Position numbers and translations under genes: made by a program. Shown piece after piece: positions 7,923 to 16,587 of a stretch of 28,104 bases of DNA. Numbering within the stretch: position 1 is the first letter of the stretch; every line of letters starts with the position of its first letter. The stretch comes from Anaerolineaceae bacterium UBA5311. Lineage in GTDB: Bacteria > Chloroflexota > Anaerolineae > Anaerolineales > Anaerolineaceae. Below the pieces are notes generated by a model. It did not search any database and had not been told where the DNA came from. It worked only from the letters and a program-made list of their open reading frames with translations. The stretch lies in contig DHRN01000065.1 of the NCBI GenBank assembly GCA_002411175.1, positions 1 through 28,104 of the forward strand, written 5' to 3'.

Positions 7923-9029
7923 ATGCGCATACTATACCTGACCCACTCCGATTCCGTTCACGACCAGCGTTTTATGCATACGCTTGCCGAAAGCTCTCAT
8001 GAAGCCTTTGTTTTACGGTTGTATCCGGGAGAGTTCCCTACTCCGGCTGGCGTGACGGCTTTGGAATGGGTAGGATTTGAAGGTGGTCTGCAGCCGTGGA
8101 ACCTGCCAATTGCCCAGCGCGCGCTCACAAACGTCATTTCTGAGATAGAGCCAGACCTAATCCACGCTGGTCCTCTGACAGATATGGCATTTCTGGCTGC
8201 CACGACCGGGTTTGAAAACTTGCTTGCCATGAGCTGGGGTTTTGACCTTATGCACGATGTTCACGTGAGCAAACTGGACGAGCATCGCGCCCGCTTTGCC
8301 CTCAAACATGCCCGCGCGTTGATTACGGATGCTTATAGTTCGGCAGAAGTTGCCCAAAACCTCGGTTTCCCGGCTGAAAAGATTATTATTTTCCCATGGG
8401 GTGTCGACCTGGAGCATTTTTCACCCTCAAACGCTCAAAACGCAGGTCTGCCCTGGCGCGAGAAAATGGGCTGGGTCAATAAGCGCGTCTTTCTCTGCCT
8501 GCGCAGCTGGGAGCCTAACTATGGCGTTGACGTTCTGCTGCATGCCTTCACCGAGGCTGTAAGCACGGACCCCGACCTACGGCTTATCCTGCTGGGCGAT
8601 GGCAGCCTGCACGATCAATATGCTAAAATTCTCGCTGCCGACCTGCTGCAGGAAAAGGTCTTTGTAGGGGGGCGTGTGCCCAACCAGGACCTGATAACTT
8701 ACTATGGCGCTGCCGATGTCTACGTAACCCCAAGTCATGTAGATGGTTCTTCGGTTTCTCTAATGGAAGCCCTGGCATGTGGCTTGCCCGCGATAGTCTC
8801 AGATATCCCCGCCAACCTTGAGTGGGTCCAACCCGGAAAAAACGGCTGGATCTTCACTGACAATGACATTGACGAGTTAAAGAACACACTTTTGACCGTC
8901 TCCGGGTCTAATTTAGCCGAGATGGCGAAATCAGCCAGGCTGACTGCGGCTAAGAAAGCGGACTGGCAAAAAAACAAACAAACGCTGCTGTCTGCTTACC
9001 AGCAGTTGTCACCTGAAACAGGAAGTTAA
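7923..9029 (+). CDS. GT4-like (GT-B) glycosyltransferase
   Basis: The protein has 368 residues. The C-terminal half has the retaining GT-B hallmarks: GVDLEHFSP at the start of the second lobe, LILLGDGSLHDQY, and the E-x7-E region in SVSLMEALACGLPAIVSDIP, followed by NGWIF. The N-terminal half has DLIHAGPL and SWGFDLMHDV, as in many surface-glycan transferases of Glycos_transf_1/GT4 type. It adds a sugar from a nucleotide donor to the growing glycan in the cytoplasm; the linkage is not predictable. GGAG at 7911-7914 lies eight bases before the ATG, and the gene begins 3 bases after neuB. Confidence 0.9.
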   Translation: MRILYLTHSDSVHDQRFMHTLAESSHEAFVLRLYPGEFPTPAGVTALEWVGFEGGLQPWNLPIAQRALTNVISEIEPDLIHAGPLTDMAFLAATTGFENLLAMSWGFDLMHDVHVSKLDEHRARFALKHARALITDAYSSAEVAQNLGFPAEKIIIFPWGVDLEHFSPSNAQNAGLPWREKMGWVNKRVFLCLRSWEPNYGVDVLLHAFTEAVSTDPDLRLILLGDGSLHDQYAKILAADLLQEKVFVGGRVPNQDLITYYGAADVYVTPSHVDGSSVSLMEALACGLPAIVSDIPANLEWVQPGKNGWIFTDNDIDELKNTLLTVSGSNLAEMAKSARLTAAKKADWQKNKQTLLSAYQQLSPETGS

Positions 9030-9030
9030 G

Positions 9031-9699
9031 ATGAAAAAGAAAACGATCCAATTGATATTGATAATAATGGTTATGATGATGGTAGCCAGCGCCTGTAATT
9101 TTCCAGGCAGAAAGACTGCCACTCCTGAGCCAACACCAACAGCGACAGCCACGCCAATTCCGCCAACTCCAATTCCTGATATCGGCATGCAGCTCTACTA
9201 TGGAAGCGGCATGCAGATTATGCTGCCTTCAACCTATATCGCCCAGGATATAAAGACGGAATTGCCAAACATCCTCGAAACCATCACCAATCTGATTGGT
9301 TCTTCAGAAGGATTTTTGGGTGACCTGGTTAAAAACCTGGAGAAGGACGTTGCCTGGTATGGCTATGATGGCGGCACACCGGCTGTCTATCCCACCCGCC
9401 TGGTTGTGATTAAAAACCAGAGCCTGGCACGAACGCCTGTAAGCCTGATCACCCTGGCTCTGGAACAGCTGCTTGGCAGGGATAGCGCCCAGGTCGATCG
9501 TGACTCGCTGACGCTCAATGATCGCGATGTGACCCGATTTACCTATTCCATGGACGGAAATGCCTGGGCAGCGTATCTCTTCAAAGCCGAAGACCAGTTG
9601 TGGCTCAGCGTTTTTATCACCACACCAGCAAATTTGGCAGCCAGTCTTGCAGAATACGACAGCAGTATTGGTTCGATGCAAATCGACCCGCTGCAATAA
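9031..9699 (+). CDS. Predicted lipoprotein of unknown function
   Basis: The 222-residue protein starts with KKK, a hydrophobic stretch at 6-18, and a lipobox ending ASAC with lipidated Cys22. A flexible Thr/Pro spacer (TATPEPTPTATATPIPPTP) at about 29-48 follows, leading to a globular domain of roughly 170 residues that I do not recognise. The domain has one predicted alpha segment near ILETITNLIGSSEGFLGDL and a beta-rich remainder; it resembles no catalytic family I know. It should be anchored on the outer face of the cytoplasmic membrane. It sits one base after the glycosyltransferase with AGGAAG before its ATG, so it is co-expressed with the glycan genes. It might act in glycan attachment or be an acceptor, but nothing in the sequence proves that. 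Confidence 0.85.
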   Translation: MKKKTIQLILIIMVMMMVASACNFPGRKTATPEPTPTATATPIPPTPIPDIGMQLYYGSGMQIMLPSTYIAQDIKTELPNILETITNLIGSSEGFLGDLVKNLEKDVAWYGYDGGTPAVYPTRLVVIKNQSLARTPVSLITLALEQLLGRDSAQVDRDSLTLNDRDVTRFTYSMDGNAWAAYLFKAEDQLWLSVFITTPANLAASLAEYDSSIGSMQIDPLQ

Positions 9700-9724
9700 G
9701 CTTGAGAGAGGAAACTCGATCCGA

Positions 9725-11377
9725 TTGAAAACCGTCGCTATTATTCAAGCCAGGCTGGCTTCAAGCCGCCTGCCCGGGAAGGTGCTCCTGCCCATCGCCC
9801 AACAGCCAATGCTTGCCCGGGTGGTCAGCAGAGTGCGCCGAGCCTCGTTAATCGATGAAATTATTGTCGCCACGACCAGCGATTTCAGCGATGAGCAAAT
9901 CGTGCAATTTTGTGGGGACGAGGGCGTGCCGTGTTATCGCGGTGACCCTTACGACGTGCTCGATCGCTATTACCAGGCTGCCCGGCAGACCCAGGCGGAT
10001 ATAATCGTCCGCATAACAGCCGACTGCCCGATGATCGACCCGGTTGAAATCGACCGCGTTATTCGTGCCTTTTTGGACAACGGTGTGGATTTCGCTGCAA
10101 ATCGGTTGCCTCCGCCCTTCAAACGGACCACACCGATTGGCATGGATACCGAAGTGTGCACTTTCTCGGCGCTTGAGCGTGCCTGGCGTGAAGCCGATCA
10201 GCCCTACCAGCGCGAACACGTTATGCCTTATCTATACGATACCGCGGGGCGTTTCAAGGTTTTGCATGTGATCATGCAGCCTGATCTGGGCAATTTACGC
10301 TTCACCGTAGATACTCCGGAAGATTTGCAGCTTGCCAACGAAATTTATGCCGCATTTGGCGGTCGTGATGATTTCACGCTCCAGGAACTGCTGGAAGAAA
10401 ATAAAAAAAACCCTCACTGGCAGCAGGAAGTTGCCCTGGTTCAGCATAAGAATCTGTATGATGTTGACTCAAGAGGGGCAGCTTCAAAAGAGGGATGCGT
10501 CAAGCCAGTCTGCCCGCTTTGCTCTCAAAGCGTGGCAAGGCTGCTGGAAGAAGTCGATTCGTTTGGATTTATAGTTCCCTATTACCTTTGCGGCAATTGC
10601 GGCATTGTCTTCCAGGATAACAACCAGAGCCAGGCATCGGACCCGGATTTTTACCAGGAAACTTACCGGAAGATCTACCAAGCCAGCCCTGAACCAACCA
10701 AAAAAGACCTTTACCAGCAGACCCAACGCGCGCAAAACCAGGCAACCTGGCTGCATAGCCTTGATCGCCAGAAATTTGACCGCATCCTCGATATCGGCGC
10801 CTCCTCCGGCATTCTGCTGGATACCTTCAGACACAGCTTCAACGCCCAGGTTGTTGGCGTGGAACCGGGAGATGCCTACCGAAACCTGGCAAACAGCAGA
10901 AATATCGCCATGTACCGCTCAATTGGTGAGCTGATCGCTTCCAACCCGCAGCCTTTTGACCTGGTTACGCTTATGCACGTGCTTGAACACCTTGAAAACC
11001 CGATAACCGAGCTCGTCCGAATCCGTGAGCGATTGTTGGCGGATGATGGTTTGCTTTTGGTGGAAGTGCCCAATTTTTATGTCCACGATTCCTACGAACT
11101 GGCACACCTGTCCTGTTTCACCGCGCACACGCTCGAGCAGATGCTGCTGCAGGCTGGATTTGAACCAATCGCATCCCGTAAACACGGGTTGCCCCGCTCG
11201 AAAACCCTGAACCTTTACCTGACGGCGTTATCCAAACCCAGCAGAAAACCCATCCCAGCCAGCGTGCAACCGGAAACGCGGGTGGTATTAAAGCGCAAAG
11301 CTGGTATGCTCAAACGCAAGCTGCTGACCAGGCTGAGACCAAAAGCGAGCTGGCTGCCCCTGGAAGGTGAAAAATGA
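9725..11377 (+). CDS. SpsF-type cytidylyltransferase fused to zinc-ribbon SAM methyltransferase
   Basis: The protein has 550 residues from a TTG start at 9725, chosen because it gives the family N-terminus KTVAIIQARLASSRLPGKVL and follows GAGAGAGG; the ATG at 9560 lies inside the lipoprotein gene. Residues 1-240 match SpsF/CMP-Kdo-synthetase-like cytidylyltransferases (ITADCPMIDP, RFTVDTPEDL). Residues 263-266 (CPLC) and a second pair in YLCGNC near 288 form a likely zinc ribbon. Then comes a class I methyltransferase with motif I LDIGASSG and MHVLEHLENP, as in Methyltransf_23 proteins. The first half should activate a sugar acid (or related substrate) with CTP, the second should methylate a sugar. 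The two-domain fusion is unusual. ATGA overlaps the next gene. Confidence 0.87.
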   Translation: MKTVAIIQARLASSRLPGKVLLPIAQQPMLARVVSRVRRASLIDEIIVATTSDFSDEQIVQFCGDEGVPCYRGDPYDVLDRYYQAARQTQADIIVRITADCPMIDPVEIDRVIRAFLDNGVDFAANRLPPPFKRTTPIGMDTEVCTFSALERAWREADQPYQREHVMPYLYDTAGRFKVLHVIMQPDLGNLRFTVDTPEDLQLANEIYAAFGGRDDFTLQELLEENKKNPHWQQEVALVQHKNLYDVDSRGAASKEGCVKPVCPLCSQSVARLLEEVDSFGFIVPYYLCGNCGIVFQDNNQSQASDPDFYQETYRKIYQASPEPTKKDLYQQTQRAQNQATWLHSLDRQKFDRILDIGASSGILLDTFRHSFNAQVVGVEPGDAYRNLANSRNIAMYRSIGELIASNPQPFDLVTLMHVLEHLENPITELVRIRERLLADDGLLLVEVPNFYVHDSYELAHLSCFTAHTLEQMLLQAGFEPIASRKHGLPRSKTLNLYLTALSKPSRKPIPASVQPETRVVLKRKAGMLKRKLLTRLRPKASWLPLEGEK

Positions 11378-12339
11378 CCCCCTTTCTCACGCTTTTCAGC
11401 GCTCCCAAAGCTTTTAAAGAGCCCTTCACCAGCATGATCCAACACAACGCGCTGCGATCGTGGCAGGCGTTGGGCGATGAGGTTGCAGTCGTGTTGATCG
11501 GCAACGAAGAAGGTATCGGCGAGGCTGCGGCTGAGTATGGCTTTATCCACCGCCCCGATGTAAAAACAAACCAGCTGGGCACACCCCTGATCAGTTCCAT
11601 ATTCGAACTTGGACGTCAAGCCAGCCAAAGCCCTTTTTTGGCGTATGTCAACGCTGATATCATCCTTTTCCCCGAATTTATTACGATCACCCGTCAGGTT
11701 GCCAGGCAAAGTGAACATTTCCTGATGATCGGTCAACGGTGGGACCTGCAGGTTGAAGAGCTTCTTAGTTTTGAAAATGATTGGGTGTCGGAGTTGAAAG
11801 CGACCATGCATGAACATGGCAGACTGCACAGCCGAACCGGCAGCGACTATTTCGTTTTTCCACGGGAGTGCTTCCGGGAGATCCCTGATTTCACAGTCGG
11901 TCGGGCTGGTTGGGATAACTGGATGATCTTCCAGGCTCGTCGGCAGGGCTGGCAAGCCGTGGATTGCAGCGCGGATTTGGAAATAATCCATCAAAACCAC
12001 GATTACCGGCACCTGCCCGGGGGCAAACCCCACTATCGCCTCCCCGAAACAGGTGAAAATATCCGCCTTGCCGGCGGCAGACGGACGATCTTTGAACTGG
12101 ATGATGCCAGTTGCCGGCTGGTGGATGGAAAACTGGTGGAGATGCCACAAACCAGGCAGCGTAAGTTGCGGGAATGGCAAAACCGACCCCTGTTAAGACG
12201 GGGCAACTATTTCTGTACCCAGCTGCGTTTTATGCTTTTGAATCCCGGCAGAGCGCGTATAGAATTCTGGAAGAACCGGGAAATGCATAAAATGATGCTC
12301 CAGGCTCAAAACGGTGGAGAAGTAAAGGTGCAACCGTGA
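11374..12339 (+). CDS. GT-A-like glycosyltransferase
   Basis: The protein has 321 residues without signal or membrane segments. An N-terminal Rossmann-like part (FLTLFSAPKAFKEPF, VAVVLIGNEEGI) leads to YVNADIILF with a DXD-like N93-A-D95, then SDYFVFPRECF and VGRAGWDNWMIFQARRQGW, a pattern found in GT-A transferases that recognise a sugar acceptor. The C-terminal 80 residues are basic (RQRKLREWQNRPLLRRG) and could contact the membrane or a lipid-linked acceptor. The family number cannot be given from motifs alone. Its ATG overlaps the stop of the preceding gene, and GGAAGGTG precedes it. Confidence 0.78.
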   Translation: MTPFLTLFSAPKAFKEPFTSMIQHNALRSWQALGDEVAVVLIGNEEGIGEAAAEYGFIHRPDVKTNQLGTPLISSIFELGRQASQSPFLAYVNADIILFPEFITITRQVARQSEHFLMIGQRWDLQVEELLSFENDWVSELKATMHEHGRLHSRTGSDYFVFPRECFREIPDFTVGRAGWDNWMIFQARRQGWQAVDCSADLEIIHQNHDYRHLPGGKPHYRLPETGENIRLAGGRRTIFELDDASCRLVDGKLVEMPQTRQRKLREWQNRPLLRRGNYFCTQLRFMLLNPGRARIEFWKNREMHKMMLQAQNGGEVKVQP

Positions 12340-12370
12340 AAAACAATCAACTCAAGTTTGCGAGGATCCA

Positions 12371-13390
12371 ATGGCACGCTTAGGAACCAATCCCTCACGG
12401 GGAAAAACGCTGGTGTTTACTCCTGCCCGGGTAACCGTGGCAGTATTGGTCTATGAGCCCAATCAGACTGGTTACTTCCAGCACCGGCTCGACGTCACCA
12501 GGCTCACCCTGGCAAGCATTATCAAAAACACCGAGGAACCTTTCGAGCTGCTCGTTTTTGATAACGGATCTGCTCCTGAAATGACCGGGCATCTCAAGGC
12601 TCTTCATGACGCCGGTGATATCGACACCCTGGTGCTGTCGAAGCAAAACATCGGGAAACTCAACGCTCTCTGGCGCATCAGCCAGTTAGCCCAGGGTGAA
12701 ATTATTGCCTATAGCGATGATGATGTCTACCATTTGCCTGGCTGGCTGCCAGCCCACCTTAAGATTTTGGATACTTATCCCAATGTCGGCGCGGTAACTG
12801 GCTTTTACATCAAGCAGCGGGTTGATATGAGCTCCGAAAAGACACTCGCCTGGGTTCGTGAAAACGAACAAAATGGAATGCTTGCCGTTCAACGCGGTCA
12901 GTTGATCCCCAGAAAATGGGAAGAAGAATACATGGACAATTCGGGTCGCAGCGAGGAACGCTACCAGGGCGAAATTGCCGGGTTGGAAGATGTGGCGATT
13001 AACTACCAGGGCGTTAAAGCCTGGGTCTCGGCGCATCATTTCCAGGTGCTTTGTCCAAAAAGGATTTTTGTTGAAGTATTGGCTGAAATGCTCGAAGACG
13101 GCTGGAGCGACCAGCTGATGGGGCGAATGGTTGAAATGGACGACCGAATGGACCAAAAGGGCTACCTGCGCCTGACTACTTTTGACCAAACCATGCGCCT
13201 GTTGGGAAATGCGATTGACGACGAAGTAAAAGCCCTGGCTGCTTCGCACGGGATCGGTGCCCAGGCGGCGATATCGCCCAATGAGACAATAAAGCCAGGT
13301 GGGTTTTGGTCGAACCCGCGTATCCGCAATCTCACCCAGGGTGTGATTAATCGGCTTTACCAAAAATTGCATCAGCAGGACCGGGCGTGA
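12371..13390 (+). CDS. GT2 family glycosyltransferase
   Basis: The protein has 339 residues. A GT2 N-terminal fold is visible: VTVAVLVYEPNQTGYF, TRLTLASIIKNTEEPFELLVFDNGS, then NIGKLNALWRIS and the metal-binding run YSDDDVY with Asp116-118. Residues beyond 230 (DGWSDQLMGRMVEMDDRMDQ) are helical and variable. It should transfer a sugar to the glycan intermediate in the cytoplasm. GAGGAT at 12362-12367 precedes the ATG by a few bases, and a 31-base spacer separates it from the previous gene. It is the last gene before the longest internal gap of the + strand cluster. Confidence 0.88.
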   Translation: MARLGTNPSRGKTLVFTPARVTVAVLVYEPNQTGYFQHRLDVTRLTLASIIKNTEEPFELLVFDNGSAPEMTGHLKALHDAGDIDTLVLSKQNIGKLNALWRISQLAQGEIIAYSDDDVYHLPGWLPAHLKILDTYPNVGAVTGFYIKQRVDMSSEKTLAWVRENEQNGMLAVQRGQLIPRKWEEEYMDNSGRSEERYQGEIAGLEDVAINYQGVKAWVSAHHFQVLCPKRIFVEVLAEMLEDGWSDQLMGRMVEMDDRMDQKGYLRLTTFDQTMRLLGNAIDDEVKALAASHGIGAQAAISPNETIKPGGFWSNPRIRNLTQGVINRLYQKLHQQDRA

Positions 13391-13485
13391 AAGACTCCAT
13401 TTCTGCAGAAGATGCGATAACATTCAGATACGGTCGGGCTGTTTTCTACGCAGCCGACTGCGTTATTGGTTGAAGGAGATTCAGA
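13391..13485 (+). promoter_or_regulatory. Internal spacer with palindrome and hairpin
   Basis: This 95-base gap is the largest inside the glycan cluster and separates its two halves. It holds a perfect 10-base palindrome TTCTGCAGAA at 13401-13410 and an imperfect stem formed by GTCGGGCTG (13433-13441) and CAGCCGAC (13451-13458) with a loop of nine bases and one bulge. No T-run follows, so it does not look like an intrinsic terminator, and I found no convincing -35/-10 pair. It may hold an attenuator or operator. GAAGGAG near 13473-13478 serves the next gene. Confidence 0.3.
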
Positions 13486-14481
13486 ATGAAATTTTTGATT
13501 GCAGGGCTTGGATCGATCGGGCGCAGACATCTGCGCAATCTGAAAGCACTTGGGCAAAATGACCTGATCCTTTATCGCACCCACAAAGCCACATTGCCTG
13601 ACACAGAGCTGATCGAATACCCGGCTTTCACCGACCTGGACTTAGCGCTGGCGCAAAAACCGGATGGAGTTATTATCTCAAATCCAACCTCCTTACACTT
13701 AAGCGTTGCCATTCCGGCTGCAAAGGCTGGGGCAGCGCTGCTGATCGAAAAGCCAGTATCCGACAGCCTGATTGGTATTCGTGAGCTGCAAACCGCGCTC
13801 GACGAAACCGGCAAGCCAGCCCTGGTGGGTTTTCATTTCCGCTATCACCCGGTCTTGCTGGAAATAAAGCATTTGATCGATTCCGGACGCCTGGGCAAAG
13901 CGCTTAAAGCGCATGCCCACTGGGGAGAATACCTGCCTGGCTGGCACCCCTGGGAAGATTATCGTTTTTCGTACGCGGCTCGTACCGATTTGGGTGGCGG
14001 CGCGCTGAATACGCTCTCACACCCCATCGACTATATCCGCTGGCTGATGGGCGAAGTAGGCTCAGTTTCAGCAGATTTATCGAACCTGAGCAGCCTTCAG
14101 CTGGACGTTGAGGATAACGTGGAATTGGTTTTTCGCCTACAATCCGGCAGTATGGCAACCATCCACCTCGATTATTACCAGCAACCGCCTTCGCACACGC
14201 TTGACATCGTTTTTGAAGAAGGAAGAATAAGTTGGGATAACAGCACAGGCGCAGCCAGGGTCATTGATGTGAGCAATCAAACCGAAGTCTTCATCCAACC
14301 ACCTGAGGGCTTCAAGCGTAATGACATGTTCCTGGCTGAGATGGATGCTTTTGTCCGGTTGTGCCAGGGGGAGGACCTGCCTCACTGCAGACTGGCAGAT
14401 GGCAAACGCGTTCAAAAGATCGTTGAAGTGAGCGCCCAGAGTTCAGGTCAGCGGGGCTGCTCCGTCCAGCTGCCATCATAA
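13486..14481 (+). CDS. Gfo/Idh/MocA-family oxidoreductase
   Basis: The 331-residue protein begins with the nucleotide-binding run LIAGLGSIGRRHLRNL and has the family motif EKPVS at Glu88-Lys89-Pro90, then GFHFRYHP and GGGALNTLSHPIDYIRWL, where the Gfo/Idh active-site His region lies. Such enzymes oxidise or reduce sugar hydroxyl or keto groups with NAD(P). It opens a four-gene set (this gene, an SDR, NeuA-HAD, NeuB) that occurs together in ulosonic acid clusters in my recollection, so a role in making the six-carbon precursor or modifying the nine-carbon sugar is likely. That role is inference; substrate unknown. A strong GAAGGAG ribosome site lies before the ATG. Confidence 0.88.
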   Translation: MKFLIAGLGSIGRRHLRNLKALGQNDLILYRTHKATLPDTELIEYPAFTDLDLALAQKPDGVIISNPTSLHLSVAIPAAKAGAALLIEKPVSDSLIGIRELQTALDETGKPALVGFHFRYHPVLLEIKHLIDSGRLGKALKAHAHWGEYLPGWHPWEDYRFSYAARTDLGGGALNTLSHPIDYIRWLMGEVGSVSADLSNLSSLQLDVEDNVELVFRLQSGSMATIHLDYYQQPPSHTLDIVFEEGRISWDNSTGAARVIDVSNQTEVFIQPPEGFKRNDMFLAEMDAFVRLCQGEDLPHCRLADGKRVQKIVEVSAQSSGQRGCSVQLPS

Positions 14482-14525
14482 AGGCACCCTGATGGTAAAA
14501 TCCTGTCAACAGAGGCATTGTGGAG

Positions 14526-15353
14526 ATGAGTGAATCGATTTTAAATAAATTCGACATGAGTGGAAAAACCGTGATCGTTACCGGTGGGGCGGGTTTGCTC
14601 GGAAAGCAATTCAGCCTCGCGTTGGCGCAAGTCGGCGCGAATGTGCTGCTTGCTGACCTCGCAGCTGAAGCCGCCCAGGTAAACGCTGCCGGGCTGCAGA
14701 CCCAGGGGCTGAGCGCGATCAGCACCGGCGTTGATGTGACCAACCCGGAGTCAACTTCAGCGATGGTTCAAACGGCGCTGGATGCCTTTGGCAGTGTGGA
14801 TGTGCTGATAAACAGCGCTGCACTCGACCCGAAATTCGACCCTGAAAACGCTGGTTCACAGGGCGCGAACGCCTTCGAAACTTACGCGCTTGATTCCTGG
14901 CAACAGGCACTGGATGTTAACCTGACCGGCACCTTCCTGGCTACCCGGGCAGCTGTCCAGCCCATGCTGCGGCAAGGGCATGGGGTAGTGGTCAATATCT
15001 GTTCAACCTACGGTCTTGTTGGTCCGGACCAACGCCTTTATGAGCGCCCCGACGGCAGCTGTTCTTTTAAACCGGTTTATTATTCGGTCACCAAAGCTGG
15101 TATCCTCGGTTTTACCAGGTATCTGGCAGCCTACTATGCCGGAAAGAATATCCGCGTCAATGCTCTGACCCCTGGTGGGGTCTATAATGGGCATGATGAG
15201 GTCTTCACGAGCCAGTATAGCGCCCGAACAATTTTGGGACGCATGGCAAACCTCGATGAAATGAGCGCCGCGATGCTCTTTTTGTGTAGTGACGCCAGCT
15301 CATACATGACCGGCAGCAACCTCGTGGTTGATGGAGGGTGGACGGTATGGTAG
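14526..15353 (+). CDS. SDR oxidoreductase, PtmA-like
   Basis: The protein has 275 residues and a classical SDR layout: GGAGLLG at 20-26, INSAALDP, Ser160 in NICSTYGLVG, Tyr186 and Lys190 in YYSVTKAG, and a C-terminal NLVVDGGWTVW. The stretch between Ser160 and Tyr186 is longer than the usual 13 residues because of an inserted PDQRLYERPDGS loop; I associate this with SDRs of ulosonic acid clusters such as Campylobacter PtmA. A GTG at 14520 is an alternative start, but AGAGG at 14511-14515 is better spaced for ATG 14526. The 3' end overlaps the NeuA-HAD gene by 7 bases. Confidence 0.87.
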   Translation: MSESILNKFDMSGKTVIVTGGAGLLGKQFSLALAQVGANVLLADLAAEAAQVNAAGLQTQGLSAISTGVDVTNPESTSAMVQTALDAFGSVDVLINSAALDPKFDPENAGSQGANAFETYALDSWQQALDVNLTGTFLATRAAVQPMLRQGHGVVVNICSTYGLVGPDQRLYERPDGSCSFKPVYYSVTKAGILGFTRYLAAYYAGKNIRVNALTPGGVYNGHDEVFTSQYSARTILGRMANLDEMSAAMLFLCSDASSYMTGSNLVVDGGWTVW

Positions 15354-16582
15354 CCAAACCCGAAGTGCTTGCGCTTATACCGGCGCGGGGAGGTTCCAAG
15401 GGCATCCCGCGAAAAAACCTGCGCGAGTTCGCCGGCGCTCCGCTGATCGCATACAGCATTACCGCGGCTCTGCAGGCAGATCTGGTCACGCGGGTGATTG
15501 TTTCCACTGACGATGCCGGGATCGCGGAAACTGCCCGGGCATGGGGCGCGGAAACGCCCTTTGTGCGTCCTGCCGAATTCGCGCAGGATGACAGCACCGA
15601 CCTGCCTGTTTTCCAGCATGCGTTTTATTGGTTATGGGAAAATGAAGGATATCGTCCCGATATGGTGGTGCAGCTGCGACCGACCTCCCCGGTGAGACCG
15701 CGGGGGTTGGTTGACGAAGCGATTCGAAAAATGAGCGGGCATCCGGATGCAGATTGTGTTCGCGGGGTGGTTCCCAGCACTCAAAACCCCTACAAGATGT
15801 GGCAAATTGACGCCGAAGGCAGCCTTGAGCCACTGCTGAGCTTGCCGGGTGTGCCGGAGCCATATAACGCTCCCCGCCAGTCTTTGCCGCCAACCTACTG
15901 GCAGACCGGTCATATCGACGTAATCAGAACTGAAACCATTCTTGAGAAAAAAAGTCTTACCGGCGATGTGCTTATCCCCATCCTGATCGATCCGCTTTAT
16001 ACGGTTGATATCGATACACCCGCGGACCTGCAGCGATATGCACAGCTGATGGGCGACTCGCGCCTGGACCCTGTCGACCCGCTTAAGCAGCGCCGCAAGT
16101 TTCCTGCGCGGGTCAGTTATCTGGTCATGGATTTTGACGGCGTGATGACCGATGACAAGGTTTATGTGGATCAGGACGGTCGCGAAAGTGTGCGCTGCAG
16201 TCGTTCTGACGGCTCTGGTATTCACATGTTAAGAGCAAATACCAGCATTCATCCGCTAATCATCTCGCGTGAAAAAAACCCGGTGGTTTCGGCGCGTGCA
16301 AAGAAGCTGGATATTGAGGTCTGCCAGGCTGTTTTTCATAAAGACCAGGTGATCCAAGCTCTGGTTCAGGAGCGCAAGCTGGATAAAAACGAGATCATTT
16401 TTATTGGCAATGACCTGCCTGACCTGGTGGTCATTCCTTATGTCGGGTTTTTTGCCTGCCCGTCCGACGCGCAGCCCGAAGTGCTCAGAAGGGCGGATTT
16501 GGTCCTGTGTCATAAGGGCGGTGATGGCGCTATTCGAGAATTGGTAGAAATTATATTAAATAAATCGGAAATCGAGGAGTAA
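15347..16582 (+). CDS. neuA: CMP-ulosonate synthetase (NeuA) fused to KdsC-like HAD domain
   Basis: The 411-residue protein has an N-terminal NeuA domain (LIPARGGSKGIPRKN, QLRPTSPVRP, YTVDIDTPADL) that should couple a nine-carbon sugar acid to CTP. From about residue 255 a HAD domain follows: nucleophile motif with Asp262 and Asp264 in MDFDGVMTDD, Ser of motif II in IISREKN, a Lys in FHKDQ, FIGNDLPDL as motif IV and the closing GGDGAIRE. GND in place of GDD is also what I recall in animal CMAS and other bacterial fusions. If active, it could remove the 9-phosphate before CMP transfer. The start at 15347 follows GGAGGGTGG; GTG 15338 is less likely. Confidence 0.92.
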   Translation: MVAKPEVLALIPARGGSKGIPRKNLREFAGAPLIAYSITAALQADLVTRVIVSTDDAGIAETARAWGAETPFVRPAEFAQDDSTDLPVFQHAFYWLWENEGYRPDMVVQLRPTSPVRPRGLVDEAIRKMSGHPDADCVRGVVPSTQNPYKMWQIDAEGSLEPLLSLPGVPEPYNAPRQSLPPTYWQTGHIDVIRTETILEKKSLTGDVLIPILIDPLYTVDIDTPADLQRYAQLMGDSRLDPVDPLKQRRKFPARVSYLVMDFDGVMTDDKVYVDQDGRESVRCSRSDGSGIHMLRANTSIHPLIISREKNPVVSARAKKLDIEVCQAVFHKDQVIQALVQERKLDKNEIIFIGNDLPDLVVIPYVGFFACPSDAQPEVLRRADLVLCHKGGDGAIRELVEIILNKSEIEE

Positions 16583-16587
16583 TACCT

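Noticed and set aside
11215..12180. 321-codon - strand open frame
   Set aside because: It is antisense to the clear GT-A glycosyltransferase gene and has no recognisable motif; a shadow of codon usage.
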